64,000 nt of DNA, from the NCBI GenBank assembly GCA_029747585.1, contig JAPEVF010000104.1, positions 8,820 through 72,819 of the forward strand, read 5' to 3'. The translations under genes and the position numbers were made by a program. Origin of the DNA: Pleurotus djamor. Lineage: Eukaryota > Basidiomycota > Agaricomycetes > Agaricales > Pleurotaceae. Under the pieces are notes generated by a model. It was not told where the DNA came from. It searched no databases and saw only the letters and a list, made by a program, of their open reading frames with translations. Shown one piece after another: positions 1-12,097 of the stretch. Every line of letters begins with the position of its first letter. Position 1 is the stretch's first letter.

Positions 1-136
1 TGAAGGCCGCTACCGTGATCAGTCAAATAAATAAGCGCNTTGGNTGACGGATTGGGATGGCGATAGGCGCTCGGGCAGATACATATTTNCGATCTTGCCC
101 AGTCACCAAACTTNNNCCATTACAGTTCGCGTTTCA

Positions 137-3100
137 ATGAGGAATTTGTCGCTGTGGCACACACTACATGCAGCCTTGACCAAATGCAATGTTACGTCGA
201 CCGCTATTGATCTGGAAGAAAATGCCCTATACCTAGCTTCNGAAGGAGAACGTTCTATATCATTATGGAGATCATCGCTAGNAGAGGATTCTGGCAAGGT
301 ATGTCAAAAGCTACGATGTCATACAGTGCTTAATGTCCTCGAAGACCTCTACTCCGGTANTGGTAGCGCGGTTNGANGCTGAGTTCAGGCCATCTAGTCG
401 CGGCCAAATTATATCAATGCATTTGAATCCTGACACCCGCAATCTGGTCCTAATTCTCCTCGGAGGCGATATCCAGAGCGTCAACTTGGATACGAAAGAG
501 GTATCGACCTTGGCTTGCAATTAATACGACGAGAATGATATAAAAGTTCCCAGGTTGAAATTGAGGGAACGATCGAGGCAGGCATAGTGTCAGCGGCATG
601 GAGTCCGGATGATGAGTTGTTGGCGATCTTCACTGGTCAGTCCATCCACGCACATTATGACGGGGATTAGGGCTTACTTNTCCATCTACAGAAGAGAACA
701 AACTNATATTGATGACCTCCAGCTTCGATGTCCTCTCCGAAGCCCCTTTCCAGACATCTGATTTTGGAGAAGGTGATCACTTCTTTTTCCTCAGACGCGT
801 TTTTGCTCAAGCGACTCGCGTCCAGACGCGCCAATCAATGTNGGCTGGGGCTCGAAGCAAACGCAGTTCCATGGCTCCTTAGGGAAAGCTGCTGCACAAG
901 AGAAGCCTGTCATGAATGTTGGATTAAGCCCTGACGACGACACCCTTCCGCGGATAAGTTGGAGAGGTGACGGATCATACTTCGTGGTCTCCGCGCTCTC
1001 TCGCACGGGAGAAAATGTGTCTTCTCGTGTTCTGCGCGTGTATGATCGCCAAGCTGTCTTACAGTCAACGATGGAGCCCATCCCAGGGCTAGAACACCCA
1101 CTTTCGTGGCGACCATCCGGAAACCTCATCGCTGGAACTCAGCGCTTTGGCTTCGAAGGTGGTGGTGCTGGCAGACCAAATCGCCATGATATCGTTTTCT
1201 TCGAGAGGAATGGGCTCCGGCATGGGGAGTTCAGTTTNCGNCTGGAAACTGCTCGTGATGAAAAGGCAACCAGACAATGGGGCTACAAAGTGCGAGATCT
1301 ATCCTGGAGCTCCGATTCTAACGTGCTCGCCGTCTGGGTGGAATACGATGACCATGACTCTGGTGATATGTGTTGTTTAAGCTGAGAAGTTTCTTGCTCA
1401 TCGTTTCTTCGCAGTGCAACTCTGGACGACGGGAAATTATCACTGGTATTACTTTGCCTACTTTCACAGAATCCAGAGGTTGATCATTCCTCAGGTACCT
1501 CAAGCACGAGTTTACCGCGCCATCCACTNCGAATGCCTCTCGTCGGTTTACTACNGTGTCCTGGCACCCTGAGCGTGCGCTCTGCTTACAAGTCACCACT
1601 GATTGTTCGTCACGAACATATTCACATCGTCGAATCTGTTGACCGACTAAACCCAAAGCCACTTTCATGCAAAGGTCGTACATGTGGGATACGTTTGATT
1701 CACCTAGCACTGCTCCAAGCGATAGCGGTTCGGTCGCTGTCATCGATGGATGTGTGTATATACTGTGTGCACTCTTACCGTTTACTCATTTTACCTTCAG
1801 CCCAGCTTCTTCTGACGCCCTTCAGAATGCAGAATGTCCCTCCTCCCATGGCTTCTTGCCGCCTCTCACTTGCCAGTGACTCCGGTACACGGAGCTTTCC
1901 TCCCGTNCATTGCTCATTACTCGATACGAAGGATGTCCTTGCTATTCTTTGGGAAAGTGGNTCTATCGAGTTGTGGGATCTGAAGACTAGATTAGAACCT
2001 GGGTATGGAAAAGTCATGGACCCGGTCAAGCTTTGGGCTGGTACCTTCGATGACTGCACGTCTTCTCGCCAAATTGCCTTGTATACCCTTCCCGATGGCT
2101 CCCAACGTGCGGTCGTCCTCAGATCAACTCCCGACGGCGTCGAAGAAGTTGTCAGTGCTTGCTATCAGGACCAGATGGGACCCCAGTCGAAGCATGTTTT
2201 GCAAGGAGGGACCGGAGGTCGTTTAGTCCAATCAAACGCCTCAATATTTTGGCAATCTCCTAGCGGAGAAATACATGAAGGTTCGCCCTCTTGCGAGTAC
2301 ATGGTTCGAAGCAATTGCTGACATATAGCGAAGTAGTCGAAGNAGACANCCCTGCGGTGCCAGTCACTCAATTCCCCGAATTCTGCTCCTCGTCAAACCA
2401 GATCAACACCAACGATGACCACAAACTTTTCGTAGGATTTTCAGGTTCTAAACTGTTCGTGGCCTCGGAGGAAACGCANNTCCTTCTGGCTTCTAANGTC
2501 ACTTCTTACACTGTGGCTTCCGGTCACATTATCTACACCACAAATGCACATGAGGCCTCTTTCGTCCCTACGAAGGCGTTGCCAGCTCTGCTGCAAAGTA
2601 ATAACCTTGATGGCGAAGTAAAATTACCGGAATGGGAAAGGCGACGCGTCGAGCGAGGTTCCAGGATTGTAGTAGCAGTCCCCAGTGCCATGAGTCTAGT
2701 CCTTCAAATGCCGAGAGGTAATCTNGAAACGATAAACCCGCGTCCATTAGTCATGGAAGTCGTTCGTCAAGATGTCACGGCGTAAGGCACTTTNTTGTAT
2801 CCCATCNGAATGGCATAGCTCATCCTCTTTCTGAAGACTCAATTATCGCAAGGCATTCCTTGCTTGTAGAAAGCACAGAATAGACCTTAGCGTTCTCATT
2901 GAACAGGATCAAGACAAATTTCTGTCCGAATTGCCCGTTTTCCTCGACCAGGTCCATGAGGTGGACCACATCAACCTGTTTTTAAGCACCATCTCGTGGG
3001 TTGATTCGAAGCTTACTTGGTCTGTCATCTGGAACTAAAATTGTCCTTTTAGGCGAGGATCCCTTTCTGTAGAGCTGCTTTCNAGNGTCTGCAGAANGGT

Positions 3101-5162
3101 TATCGAGTTGTTATCGACCAAGGACATCACCAAATATGCGAATTCGATTCTGACCGCTCATGCCGTCCAATCGCCCCCGGACCTCGAGGGNGCACTTGCC
3201 TTGCTCCCCCNTCTACGAAGTNATNATNACTGGNTTTCCTATGNATATCCCCNCNCTGAACAACCTTGTAGAGAGCAACCCGGANCTTGTCGAAGANGCA
3301 GTGAAGTACATCATCTTTTTGGTTGANGTGGACAAGCTCTTCGACGTTGCCCTTGGGATGTATGACTTTTCTTTGGTCTTGATGATCGCNCAGCACGCGC
3401 AGAAGGTCNGTTTCGTNTTTCCCTTNTTCNNACCGTTTCTTTGNCTTCANGAACGCATTTCNATTTACNNATAGGACCCNAGAGAATATCTGCCNTTCCT
3501 CAGAGAGCTACGCGCGCTCGAACCAAATTATCAACATTTCAAGATCGATGATCACTTGAAGAAATACNCCAGTGCTTTGCGAAATNTGAGCTTAGGAGGT
3601 TCGTGCTTCTTGACTCNNTACCTGCGCNCGCTGANCCTTNTCCCTCACAGGAGATGAATACTTCGATGAAGCGAAGTCTTACATCGAGAAGCATCAATTA
3701 CATGAGGTTGCCTTGGACATTTGGAAAGNGACACCTCACTACACTGTCAGTANNNANCCNATCNTNCNNATCNCCGGCCAACTNNNAAATNCCNTNCACA
3801 AGACTATTCTNGAACTNTATGGNGATTGGCTGTTTGANCGAAGGGAGTTCCATCAGGCTGCAGCNGGTGAGANCGCTGGNNTCGTGGNTTTCATGACNGG
3901 NTTNTAATTANCTATCGNTAGCCTTCATGGAAGCGAACACCCTTCAAAANGCCATGGTAGCCTATGAACGGGCNTTAGAATGGCAAGAATTATTCGATGT
4001 TGCCTTCCAGGCTAACTTGGCGANCGAGGATATCAAGGATGCTGCCTATCGCGTAGCTGGTGTGTAACATGNAGTCTTGCTTCCCACNTCAATGCTGACN
4101 TTNNGNTCGGTCATAGAGGAANTAACGTCGAAGAAAAGATATGCAGAAGCGGCNACGGTTCTNATCGATTATGCAGCGGACATACGAGAAGCGGTTATCA
4201 CTCTCGTCCAAGGCAACCACTTCGCNGAAGCGAAACGGATAGTGAGTTCCCCCTTACTTGTCACTGGATGATCCCTGCTAACNCTGGCCTAGACAACGTT
4301 ACACAAACGCCCCGAGTTGGTGGAGGACGTTATACAGCCTGGCGCACTTGACGGCCGTACACAGCTAGCGGAAGACGTTGGAGAAATGCGAGAGCAACTT
4401 CGCAAACAGCTCAACCGCATCCGTGAGTTGCGCGTTAAAAAGGAAGAGGAGCCTGGTACGTCTAATACAAGTCAGTTATGGGCCAGTTACTCATGGGGGT
4501 GGGTGGCGTAGATGCATTCTATGGCGTGGAAGATAGCAATCTCGCGAATGTTGATGTCATGACCGATGTATCAATGGCACCGACCATGTTTACCCGGTAT
4601 ACTGTCGCGCCGTCAATGGCATCAAAAGCATCCAAGTACGTGATTTGGCGGAACAATCGTCGTCTTGTTGACAAGTTGGTTTAGGATAAGCTCACGATCC
4701 AAGCGCAAGGCAGAGCGAAAGATAGGATCGGGTAGGAAAGGGACGGTCGACGAAGAAGAATACTTGTTGACGTCGATAAGCAAGCTGGTTGTGAGGTTCC
4801 AAACGGCTCAGCGTATGTACTCTGGTTTATCAAGCCGTCTTCCGCATCTCATGTTGTTTCCTGTAGGGGAAGCACAGGGTCTTCTTCCCTTCCTCTATCA
4901 GTTCTCTTCAAGCCATCGTGAAGAGGGTTTAGCTCTACAAAAAGAAGTCACTGACTTTGAGACGGAGTTGACAACCGCGCTCGAAGACATCTGGACGAAA
5001 CCCAAAGAGAATCCAGACGATCCTGACCCCGATACATGGGCGAGCAGGATGAAGGATATTGAGAGGAGGAAGCTGATTGAGCCTACGGCTAAAATCACGA
5101 AACCAGATCTGAGGAAGGGTGATTGGCGGCTGAGGTTGTTTGATGTCCAGACGGGCAGGTGA
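137..5162 (+). CDS. ELP1: Elongator complex protein 1 (IKI3 family)
   Basis: Scaffold subunit of Elongator, the cytoplasmic complex that makes the 5-carboxymethyl modification on tRNA wobble uridine. The reading frame is spread over many exons. The first ATG gives MRNLSLWH, matching the conserved MRNL opening of the family. WD40-like propeller exons follow to about 2.8 kb. The central exons carry the IKI3 helical region, including a stretch reading EYLPFLRELRALEPNYQ near 3490. The last exon holds the conserved C-terminus (DEEEYLLTSISKLV near 4750) and ends at TGA 5160-5162. The 3.1-4.3 kb part is full of undetermined bases, so exon borders there cannot be fixed. The gene looks complete, because coding resemblance begins at 137 and stops at 5162. 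Identity is firm from several separated motifs; exact exon structure is not. Confidence 0.88.
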
Positions 5163-6101
5163 TGTAGTAACATTTATTGATTATGTTGAGATATAGAAAT
5201 AGGTATTGTACGAGTGCTGCTTGTTACGTGGGCGTGTGCACCTATGCAGACCAATTAGCAATAATTCTGAGGCAAATGGGGGAGCAAAAGGAATGGCTCA
5301 GTGCTGCAACGCAGACTTCGGATATGATCTCATGTCATCGGAGACGCAGTTCCTGCCCAAGCACCACCACACAACTCATACACCATGCCGTAGATATGAA
5401 CCTCCCATATGTGCCTACAACCACGCGCCGGAGCGAAGATCTCGAGCTCCAGTGCTATAAAGCAAGCAACAGATATGGTGTTGAAGAGTTAAACCACAAC
5501 TGTAGACCACCCAGCGCAAAGTCGAGAAAATTTCCGCGCGGGCTCAGCTGCAACACAAGGAGTGCGTTCACCCCCACTGTGTGACTCAGCCTTTGCTACT
5601 CAGTCGTGCATCTGAAGACCTGAGCAGCCAACAAAAGAGTCACGGACACCACAGCTACGCGCATAAAGGCATTGCCGCGATTCCAAGTGATATGTTGGTC
5701 CAGCCTTACGATGTAAACCATTGTGTTCTTGAGAAATGGTACAACGGGAAAATGGACCGTTTGGGGGTTCAAGTCTCGACGACAGCGCAGGGAAGTGCAG
5801 CATAGCTGGGCGTGGGGAACGCGTCGTCTGACATCGACCCTTTTACTAGAGCATCGTAGCCGTAAATAAGAAGTGAGCGAACCAAACTCACCGTTGCAAC
5901 TTGCAAGTAAGTAGTAGGAGGATCGACTCAGGTCCCCCCAGGCGCCCGTGTTCCTGCATGAAGTGTGGGATTTCCGCTTAGTCATCATTGCATTCCAAAA
6001 ACGCCGTGGAACACGTCGCAGGTCGCGTCAGAACATCCCCCACGCTCTCACTCTTCGTCACCGACCACGACCACGCCTATCGTCGAAGACGTCCGCTCAC
6101 A
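5163..6101. other. Intergenic, ELP1 to ERD2
   Basis: About 940 bases with no reading frame that resembles a protein family. Both flanking genes point the same way, so this holds the ELP1 3' end and the ERD2 promoter. The longest open frames on either strand lack recognisable motifs or splice logic. I see no convincing RNA gene. Confidence 0.5.
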
Positions 6102-7065
6102 ATGAATCTCTTCCGGCTTTTGGGTGAGACCGCAGCGAATCTACTACGAGGTCCTGACTAATGTTTCTCATGTTGGATAGGTGACTTGTCACATCTGGCA
6201 TCCATTCTCATTTTGCTGCACAAAATCCAAACGTCACGATCGTGTCGAGGTGCGTTTTCCCCGTTTTAAAGCGCGAAAACAGGGCTTTCTGGGCTGTTTT
6301 CTTTGCTGGGAAAAGCGTCTTGTCTAATGACGTCGGCGGAACTAGGCATTTCGTTCAAAACGCAAGCATTATATGTCGCCGTCTTCATGTCGCGCTACAT
6401 GGACCTCTTCTACCGATTCGTCTCAGTCTACAACTCTGCGATGAAAGTCTTCTTCATTGCAAGCAGCTGCTATATCCTCTACCTTATGAAATACAAGTTC
6501 AGGTATGTCCATCCCTCATGCGACATACTGCCGTTTTCAAGCTCCCTTTTTCCAGACCAACGCATGACCCCTCCATTGACACCTTCCGCGTCGAATACCT
6601 CCTCGGACCATGCCTCATCTTGTCGTTAATCTTCAACTACAATTTTACCTTCACCGAAGTGTTTTGGTCCTTCTCCATCTTCCTCGAGTCCGTGGCTATT
6701 CTCCCTCAGTTGTTCATGCTGCAACGAACCGGAGAAGCGGAGACCATTACGACACACTACTTGGCTGCCCTCGGAGCCTACAGAGCACTCTACATTCCCA
6801 ACTGGATATACAGGTGCGCCCCCCTCGTTTCATCCACAGGTCAGCCCCACCAACATAACGACGTGGCACAGATATTTCACCGAAGGCGTTGTTGACCCGA
6901 TCGCTGTGACGGCTGGTATCGTCCAAACCGGATTGTACATTGACTTTTTCTATGTCTACTTTACCAAGTGCGTATTTCGCCTCCATTCCTACGCGTGTCA
7001 TCCATTGACGCTATGACGTCTGTGGCAGGGTTCTGCAAGGACAGAAGTTTGAGCTGCCTGCTTGA
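6102..7065 (+). CDS. ERD2: ER lumen protein retaining receptor (HDEL receptor)
   Basis: Seven-transmembrane Golgi/ER-Golgi receptor that binds escaped ER-resident proteins through their C-terminal HDEL/KDEL signal and returns them in COPI vesicles. Spliced exons give [19 protein letters not shown], then exons reading [24 protein letters not shown], the [19 protein letters not shown] segment, and a C-terminus ending GQKFELPA. All are hallmark family sequences and the product length of about 210 residues is normal. At least five short introns are needed, for example 6124-6180, and all have GT-AG borders. The start ATG at 6102 opens directly into the conserved first membrane segment. The stop is TGA 7063-7065. 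Nothing looks damaged. Confidence 0.93.
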
Positions 7066-7576
7066 ATGTCCGGGACAGCTACTTCATCGCCAATAGCTAG
7101 TAAAATGTACTTGTCATGATCATGGCGCATGGTTGGATGGGCTTCCCTCGTGGTTGCCTCATTCTCTTAATCTATACTCTACTAGACAATGCTTGCAGCG
7201 TGAGGAATTGGACCTGCTCACCCCGCTACAAGTCATCCACGCGGCATGCCATATGTTCATTCCAAGGTGCAACGCACAAGACCATATTCAAAGTCTACGT
7301 TACACGACCATGAGCCGTCCTTTTTCTTCGACACCTTCCTCGGGACCATGCTGACTACCTTCATAATAGGCTTTGCAGGCTGACAACATAAGAAGCGGAA
7401 CTGGTACACTGAACCTTGCTACTAAATACTGTATCGGACATGACTAGATGATGCGTTCGCTTTGCTTTGATTGATCAACCAGGAGGTACGCAATTGGACA
7501 ACAAGCGGACAATGCCGAGTCCTCTGTCAAGTTGTTTGCTCGTGTGTGGGTTGGGGATTGGCCTCGGCCACCACAT
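7066..7576. other. Intergenic, ERD2 to first F-box gene
   Basis: About 510 bases without a supported gene. Open frames here show no family resemblance. It should contain the ERD2 3' end and the promoter of the F-box-like gene. Confidence 0.4.
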
Positions 7577-9370
7577 ATGCAGCCCGTCTTGCCTCGAAAA
7601 CAGTTCGCCGTCGCAAAATTACCTCCAGAATTGCTCTACCACATTTTCAGACACAGCTCGCCCGATTTCGATGACCCTTCAACCGACTTGGACGATTGTG
7701 TGCGTTGGCTCAGAACGACACACGTCTGTCATGATTGGCGCGAGGTCGCGATCGACTTTGCCAGCCTATGGTCCACTGTCGTACTTGAAATTTCAAACCC
7801 GTACATATCGGCGCTCTTTCTAAAACGATCCGGGTCGCTGCCTTTGTCCATCGTGTGCAAAACTATCACAGTGTCTACCCCCTGGCTGGTCATCCTTGAT
7901 CTATATCAACACCGAATTAAGTATCTTCGCATTCAAGGCCTAAAGACCTACATCATAGAATTTCTCAAATCAATCAAGGAGCACACCCTACAGAGCTTGG
8001 TGGTCATCTCGAGCTCAGAAACTTCCTTTTGGCCTCTTGATACTCCATTCGTCGACGATGCTCCAAGTCTGACCACTCTGTCAATGACAAGATGTGCATT
8101 CGAGCTAACATCACCACTATATACATCAAAACTTACAACACTCAGCTTCCAGAATCTTTCATCTACCCAACGATTCAACCTTACTCAAATTGCATCGTTG
8201 CTCGGTGGATTGCCACAGTTGACCAGTCTGACCTTGATAAACGCCTTGACGATCTCCGCCCCTCGCGCTCCGAACTCGACCGCGATGAAAAATCTCTGCC
8301 AATTACACTTGGAAGCCGAGCAACGACTCTGCTTCAACTTGTTATCGATGTTGACCGTCCCTGCACTTGATGACATCATGGTCAGCTACCCGGACAATAC
8401 CAGCCTCGGGCTACCCAAGTTGAAGCTTGAAACAATGTCAGCTGTTTTCTCGCGCATCGTCCCCCTCATCCCATCGAGTCCTCCACTCACCGAACTACGT
8501 CTACGGGATGACTATTTCGCTGAAGAGCTTCAGCTTCGCACGAGCAGCGGTTCTGTGGTTAAAATCAGATCCACAGCCCAGAATCCAAGTGAAAGGCTCA
8601 CTGGCAATGCTATGGCGGCCGTTTACTCGCAGCCTGATCTTATGGGACACATCACATTCCTGGATATTCGGGTTGCGTTCAATGCATACCTATACCTCTC
8701 TTTTTCAGTGAAGTCCGTCCGGGCTTATCCAGAGACTTGGATTAGCCTATTCTCAGCTCTCCCCTCCGTACGGACACTACGCATAAGGTCAGAGCGACCT
8801 CTGCTCATCTTCGAAACCCTTTTCGAATGGGCTATGCGGTGCATTGGCCTTAGCCGAAACTGCGCCCACACAGACCACATTGGAGAGGATGGTTGCGGCC
8901 AGCAGCTCCTCCCTCAACTCAGAATCATCGAATTCGTCGACGTCTCCTTTTTCAATGGTCCGCGACGTAAAATAAAGCGCAGATCCTTTCTTGAGTTACC
9001 CATCCAGGAACTTATACTTGCCCTTTTNTGCGCCATCAGGTGGCACCCTTACTCGACTCCTCCCTACGTTTCGCTCATTCGATGCTCTGGTGTTGACCCG
9101 CAATGGGTCCATGAGCTTCGCAAANACACNTGGGTTANTTGGGATGGTGAATCCGTTTCTTGTGCGAGACCCCCANGAAAGTATTGGGTTTCCCCAGAAG
9201 ATCTGTTCGTCGATATGGTCGCTTGGTACGATACCTTGGACGATGCCCCCTCTNACGCTGAGGTAGNTTCAGAGGACGAGGAAGAAGTGGCCACGGACCC
9301 GGATCCAGTGTCGAGTCCAGAGGAAGAATCAGACGAAGAATCAGACGAGGACACTGACTCGTCNNACTAG
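7577..9370 (+). CDS. F-box-like domain protein 1 of the cluster
   Basis: Single-exon protein of about 597 residues. Residues ~14-65 form an F-box-like domain (LPPELLYHIFRHS, then THVCHDWREVA and LWSTVV), the part that would bind Skp1 in an SCF ubiquitin ligase. The middle is leucine-rich with irregular repeats, the likely substrate-recognition surface. Near the end it has the cluster signature: a RCSGVDPQWVHELRK stretch followed by a WDG-like motif. It also carries LFEWAMRCIGL, shared with its neighbours. The last ~40 residues are an acidic tail rich in Asp, Glu and Ser that the other copies lack. The start at 7577 (MQPVLPRKQ) aligns with the paralogue at 15733 (MEPQLSRNR); an upstream in-frame ATG at 7532 is possible. 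A few N bases lie in the last 350 bases. Confidence 0.82.
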   Translation: MQPVLPRKQFAVAKLPPELLYHIFRHSSPDFDDPSTDLDDCVRWLRTTHVCHDWREVAIDFASLWSTVVLEISNPYISALFLKRSGSLPLSIVCKTITVSTPWLVILDLYQHRIKYLRIQGLKTYIIEFLKSIKEHTLQSLVVISSSETSFWPLDTPFVDDAPSLTTLSMTRCAFELTSPLYTSKLTTLSFQNLSSTQRFNLTQIASLLGGLPQLTSLTLINALTISAPRAPNSTAMKNLCQLHLEAEQRLCFNLLSMLTVPALDDIMVSYPDNTSLGLPKLKLETMSAVFSRIVPLIPSSPPLTELRLRDDYFAEELQLRTSSGSVVKIRSTAQNPSERLTGNAMAAVYSQPDLMGHITFLDIRVAFNAYLYLSFSVKSVRAYPETWISLFSALPSVRTLRIRSERPLLIFETLFEWAMRCIGLSRNCAHTDHIGEDGCGQQLLPQLRIIEFVDVSFFNGPRRKIKRRSFLELPIQELILALXCAIRWHPYSTPPYVSLIRCSGVDPQWVHELRKXXWVXWDGESVSCARPPXKYWVSPEDLFVDMVAWYDTLDDAPSXAEVXSEDEEEVATDPDPVSSPEEESDEESDEDTDSXX

Positions 9371-9895
9371 ANTCTGTACCCCCNNGNTCNNTGTNANGCN
9401 ANCNTTCNNTTTCATTAGGATACTCGATACCATTGCCAAGCCATCTATATTAACCACCGTATCACCTTCTTGTTTTGTAGGCGTGCTCTCGTTTCATTAC
9501 GTACGGTGCTTANTTCCTTACTGCGTGCACGATTTCTCTCCGCCTCCTTGTTTTTGATGGATCTACTCTTTGGCTCGCCTCTTTTCATCACTGACCNTGT
9601 CTGTCGCTGGATANTANANGAATCGATGGTCGATAAATTAAAGGNTTGTAGACCGAAACAACGTGGTAGTAAGTGATATGAGTCTCGAAACTCTAGCCAC
9701 GGAAGCCCGACCCTCNCCATCACNNCTTGTAATTCCACGNTATCTGGCTCAACCTTTGNTTGGGANAACGNCANCGGCCCTTCGTAGGCATGCACACGAT
9801 NCGANGACTCGAGGTNTCTTGCAACCGNATTCGTAGCCATGCNGGAGAGACGACCCGAATAAATTACATGAGAGAAAGGCGAGGGATGCTGTGGG
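9371..9895. other. Intergenic with many N bases
   Basis: About 525 bases between two converging genes, with many undetermined bases. A 174-codon minus-strand open frame crosses it but depends on unknown codons and shows no motif. I see no supported gene. Confidence 0.35.
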
Positions 9896-10727
9896 CTATT
9901 GGGCACCCCGTGCGCTGTCGGTTTCCGANAGNCCACTTGAGGATGTGCNCGGGCTAGACTCGCCATCACTGNCTATCATAGAGCCCTTGCTTGGATCATC
10001 TTTCAGCGTCAACGAGTATGCTTCGGCTCGCTTTCTCGCCTCTGTAATCAATGATGGAACAGCCCGCTCCGAGGCCAACTCCCTGATGCCGATGGTAAGA
10101 CAAGGACTAAATCCCTCGACTCGGCTAGTCATGGGTATTTCGAACACTGCCAAAAATGAACATCGGGTAAGGAAAGCGGTAGAGGTTGGGCGAAAAAGAA
10201 TGATTACGAACTGTGATCCTTGTCACATACTTCTTGTCGACGCATGATATCCTCCAAGCTCCAATCGCCTTCTGCTAGAAGCACATCGCCTCCCGGCCAN
10301 AACGTGCGGTGCATTAGCTTGACATTGACTCGGGCGTCTGNGTTGACTTCGACACTGGAACAAGTGTCAAAGGTAAGTTCCGCGGGCTAGGGGGGACTGC
10401 GAGAGGCTATACGCACGCCGGGCTATTTTCATGCCANGTCGGGTGTTGACTGCGTTTTGCCTGGTGTGTTCGGAAGCGTGCCTTGGTGCCGATGCGAATG
10501 CGGATGTAGGCATTTGGTGGTGTACGGCTGGTGCCCACCAGAGGAATATCGGACGCGCTTTGGACTATTCAAGGTGTCTATTAGATTGCGTCGAGTTTGC
10601 CNAAGGATTAACACGCACCGTGTATCTGAACCCGCTTCAGAGAACATCGTTGTTTNCCGTGACCATCTGTCGAGCGCTCGTCGTCNATGTTGAACTGAAT
10701 CCGTTTCTCAGGCTGTTGAATAGACAT
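9896..10727 (-). CDS. C2-domain protein, about 215 residues
   Basis: Small protein built around a C2 domain, a calcium- and/or lipid-binding beta-sandwich. Four exons join in one frame. Exon 1 starts at 10727 (MSIQQPEKRIQFNIDDE). A 54-base intron (10565-10618) follows, giving LKRVQIHVQSASDIPLV, a typical first C2 strand. Next come PNAYIRIRIGTKARFRT and HPTWHE, the counterparts of the usual DPYVKV...NPVWNE core. The third exon gives VNVKLMHRTFWPGGD. The last exon encodes a charged helix and a Ser-rich tail ending at TAG 9896-9898. The aspartates that usually bind calcium are not obviously kept, so calcium binding is doubtful. The start could lie upstream at 10823, through an extra short exon (MTTIAL). 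Several N bases make splice calls provisional, and the last donor is non-ideal. Confidence 0.55.
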
Positions 10728-10823
10728 TCTANATTTGGTTCAAAGCCCAATCCGATGAGAAAAATGTNCGAAAACGTCGAGGGGACCGAAACCATACCTA
10801 GGCNGTAGAGCGATNGTCGTCAT

Positions 10824-12097
10824 CGTCGTCGGGTAGTGGTGAATGGGTNATGGAAAGGAGGGCGGAAAGGTGGGGGGCTCGAAGATCGTGGGTGTTCCTT
10901 GTGCTAATAGTGATACAAGGGTTGCTTTTATACTTGTCAGGTTTATAGCCGTAGCCACACGGACGACATGGGTGGTTCAATACACCGTCGGAATGCCTTG
11001 GCATTGGTCCCATATTGCAGCTGCGATCTAAATGGGTTACCCTTGGTCAAAGGGGGCGTTCCAACTTTAAAATGCTGTAGAGAGCGGCAGCGGTTTAGTA
11101 AGGGTTAAGCCAGTGAGATGATGAAACTCAACAGCTTTCCTCTGGCTAATTTCACGCTTGGAGAGCGCCATGACCAACCTATCTGTCTCTTGACTTGGTC
11201 TTTGTCGTTCTTGAGTATGACCAGCCTTCCGCAGATGATTCAAACGTCTAAATAACAGGAACCCAGCTGGCGTATTTGGGTGGAAGGACGTCCTCCTTGA
11301 GTTTGCTTGCCCCTCGGATCGCGTCATTTTCCAGGTGGAAATAGCAAGTACCGCATGAGGTTCCCCTGCCGAAAGGTTCCGGGAGACAAAGGCTGCATGT
11401 TCATCCCCTTGNATCGATATCGCTTGCTAAAGTGGGTGCAAAACGAGATTTCTCTCGGGGAAGGTGGTCGTGCAAATCGCGAGCAAGTCGCAAGTACTGA
11501 GACAAACACTGCGATTTGCGCTTGTGCCAGTACCCCTAAAGGACACTAGGTTTAGGAGATAAATTGTCGGCCATGCTGAGATGATCTTACTGCTTCAATC
11601 CAAGTGAGATGTAATCTCATTCATGTATTTTAAGACCGCGGGGAAACTTTCCAGTAAGTATAAACGGATACGAACTCTACAGCTTTCGTGTTGGATGAGG
11701 CATTACTTATCGTGGATCTCCCAAACTGACATCAGGATTCAGCAGGATAGCTCGGTTCGGGTTCTCGCCGCCAGAGACTGGCTTACCGTCATACTATCCA
11801 ATTCTGTGCACCCAATATGCTGCGTGACTTTCTTGAGCCTCACACATCCTGTTGAACGTTGAAGAGAATCGGAAACAGGAGAGTCTCCTATTCCGGCTCT
11901 TTGCCACGTGTGATGCATGCCACGTGACAGACCATTTCGACACGTCCCCGACGTCGAAAGCAACGCTTGAGCTTCACCTTTCCAACTTTCACCACGACCA
12001 CGACGACGACTTAGCCCGTATCCGACGAGGGCTCTATATACCTGGTTCCTGGACTTTAAAACTGACTTTCTGCTTGACCGACGTCTCAAGGGACAGA
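10824..12097. other. Intergenic, about 1.3 kb
   Basis: No reading frame here resembles a known family on either strand, and no repeat or transposon ends were noticed. The last part should be the promoter of the lectin gene. Confidence 0.4.

Noticed and set aside
5740..5800. GGTTCAAGTC, like a tRNA internal B box
   Set aside because: The T-stem does not pair well and no A box or acceptor stem fits at the right distance.
9445..9969. 174-codon minus-strand open frame
   Set aside because: Many unknown codons, a non-ATG start, no motif, and it overlaps the last exon of the C2 gene in another frame.
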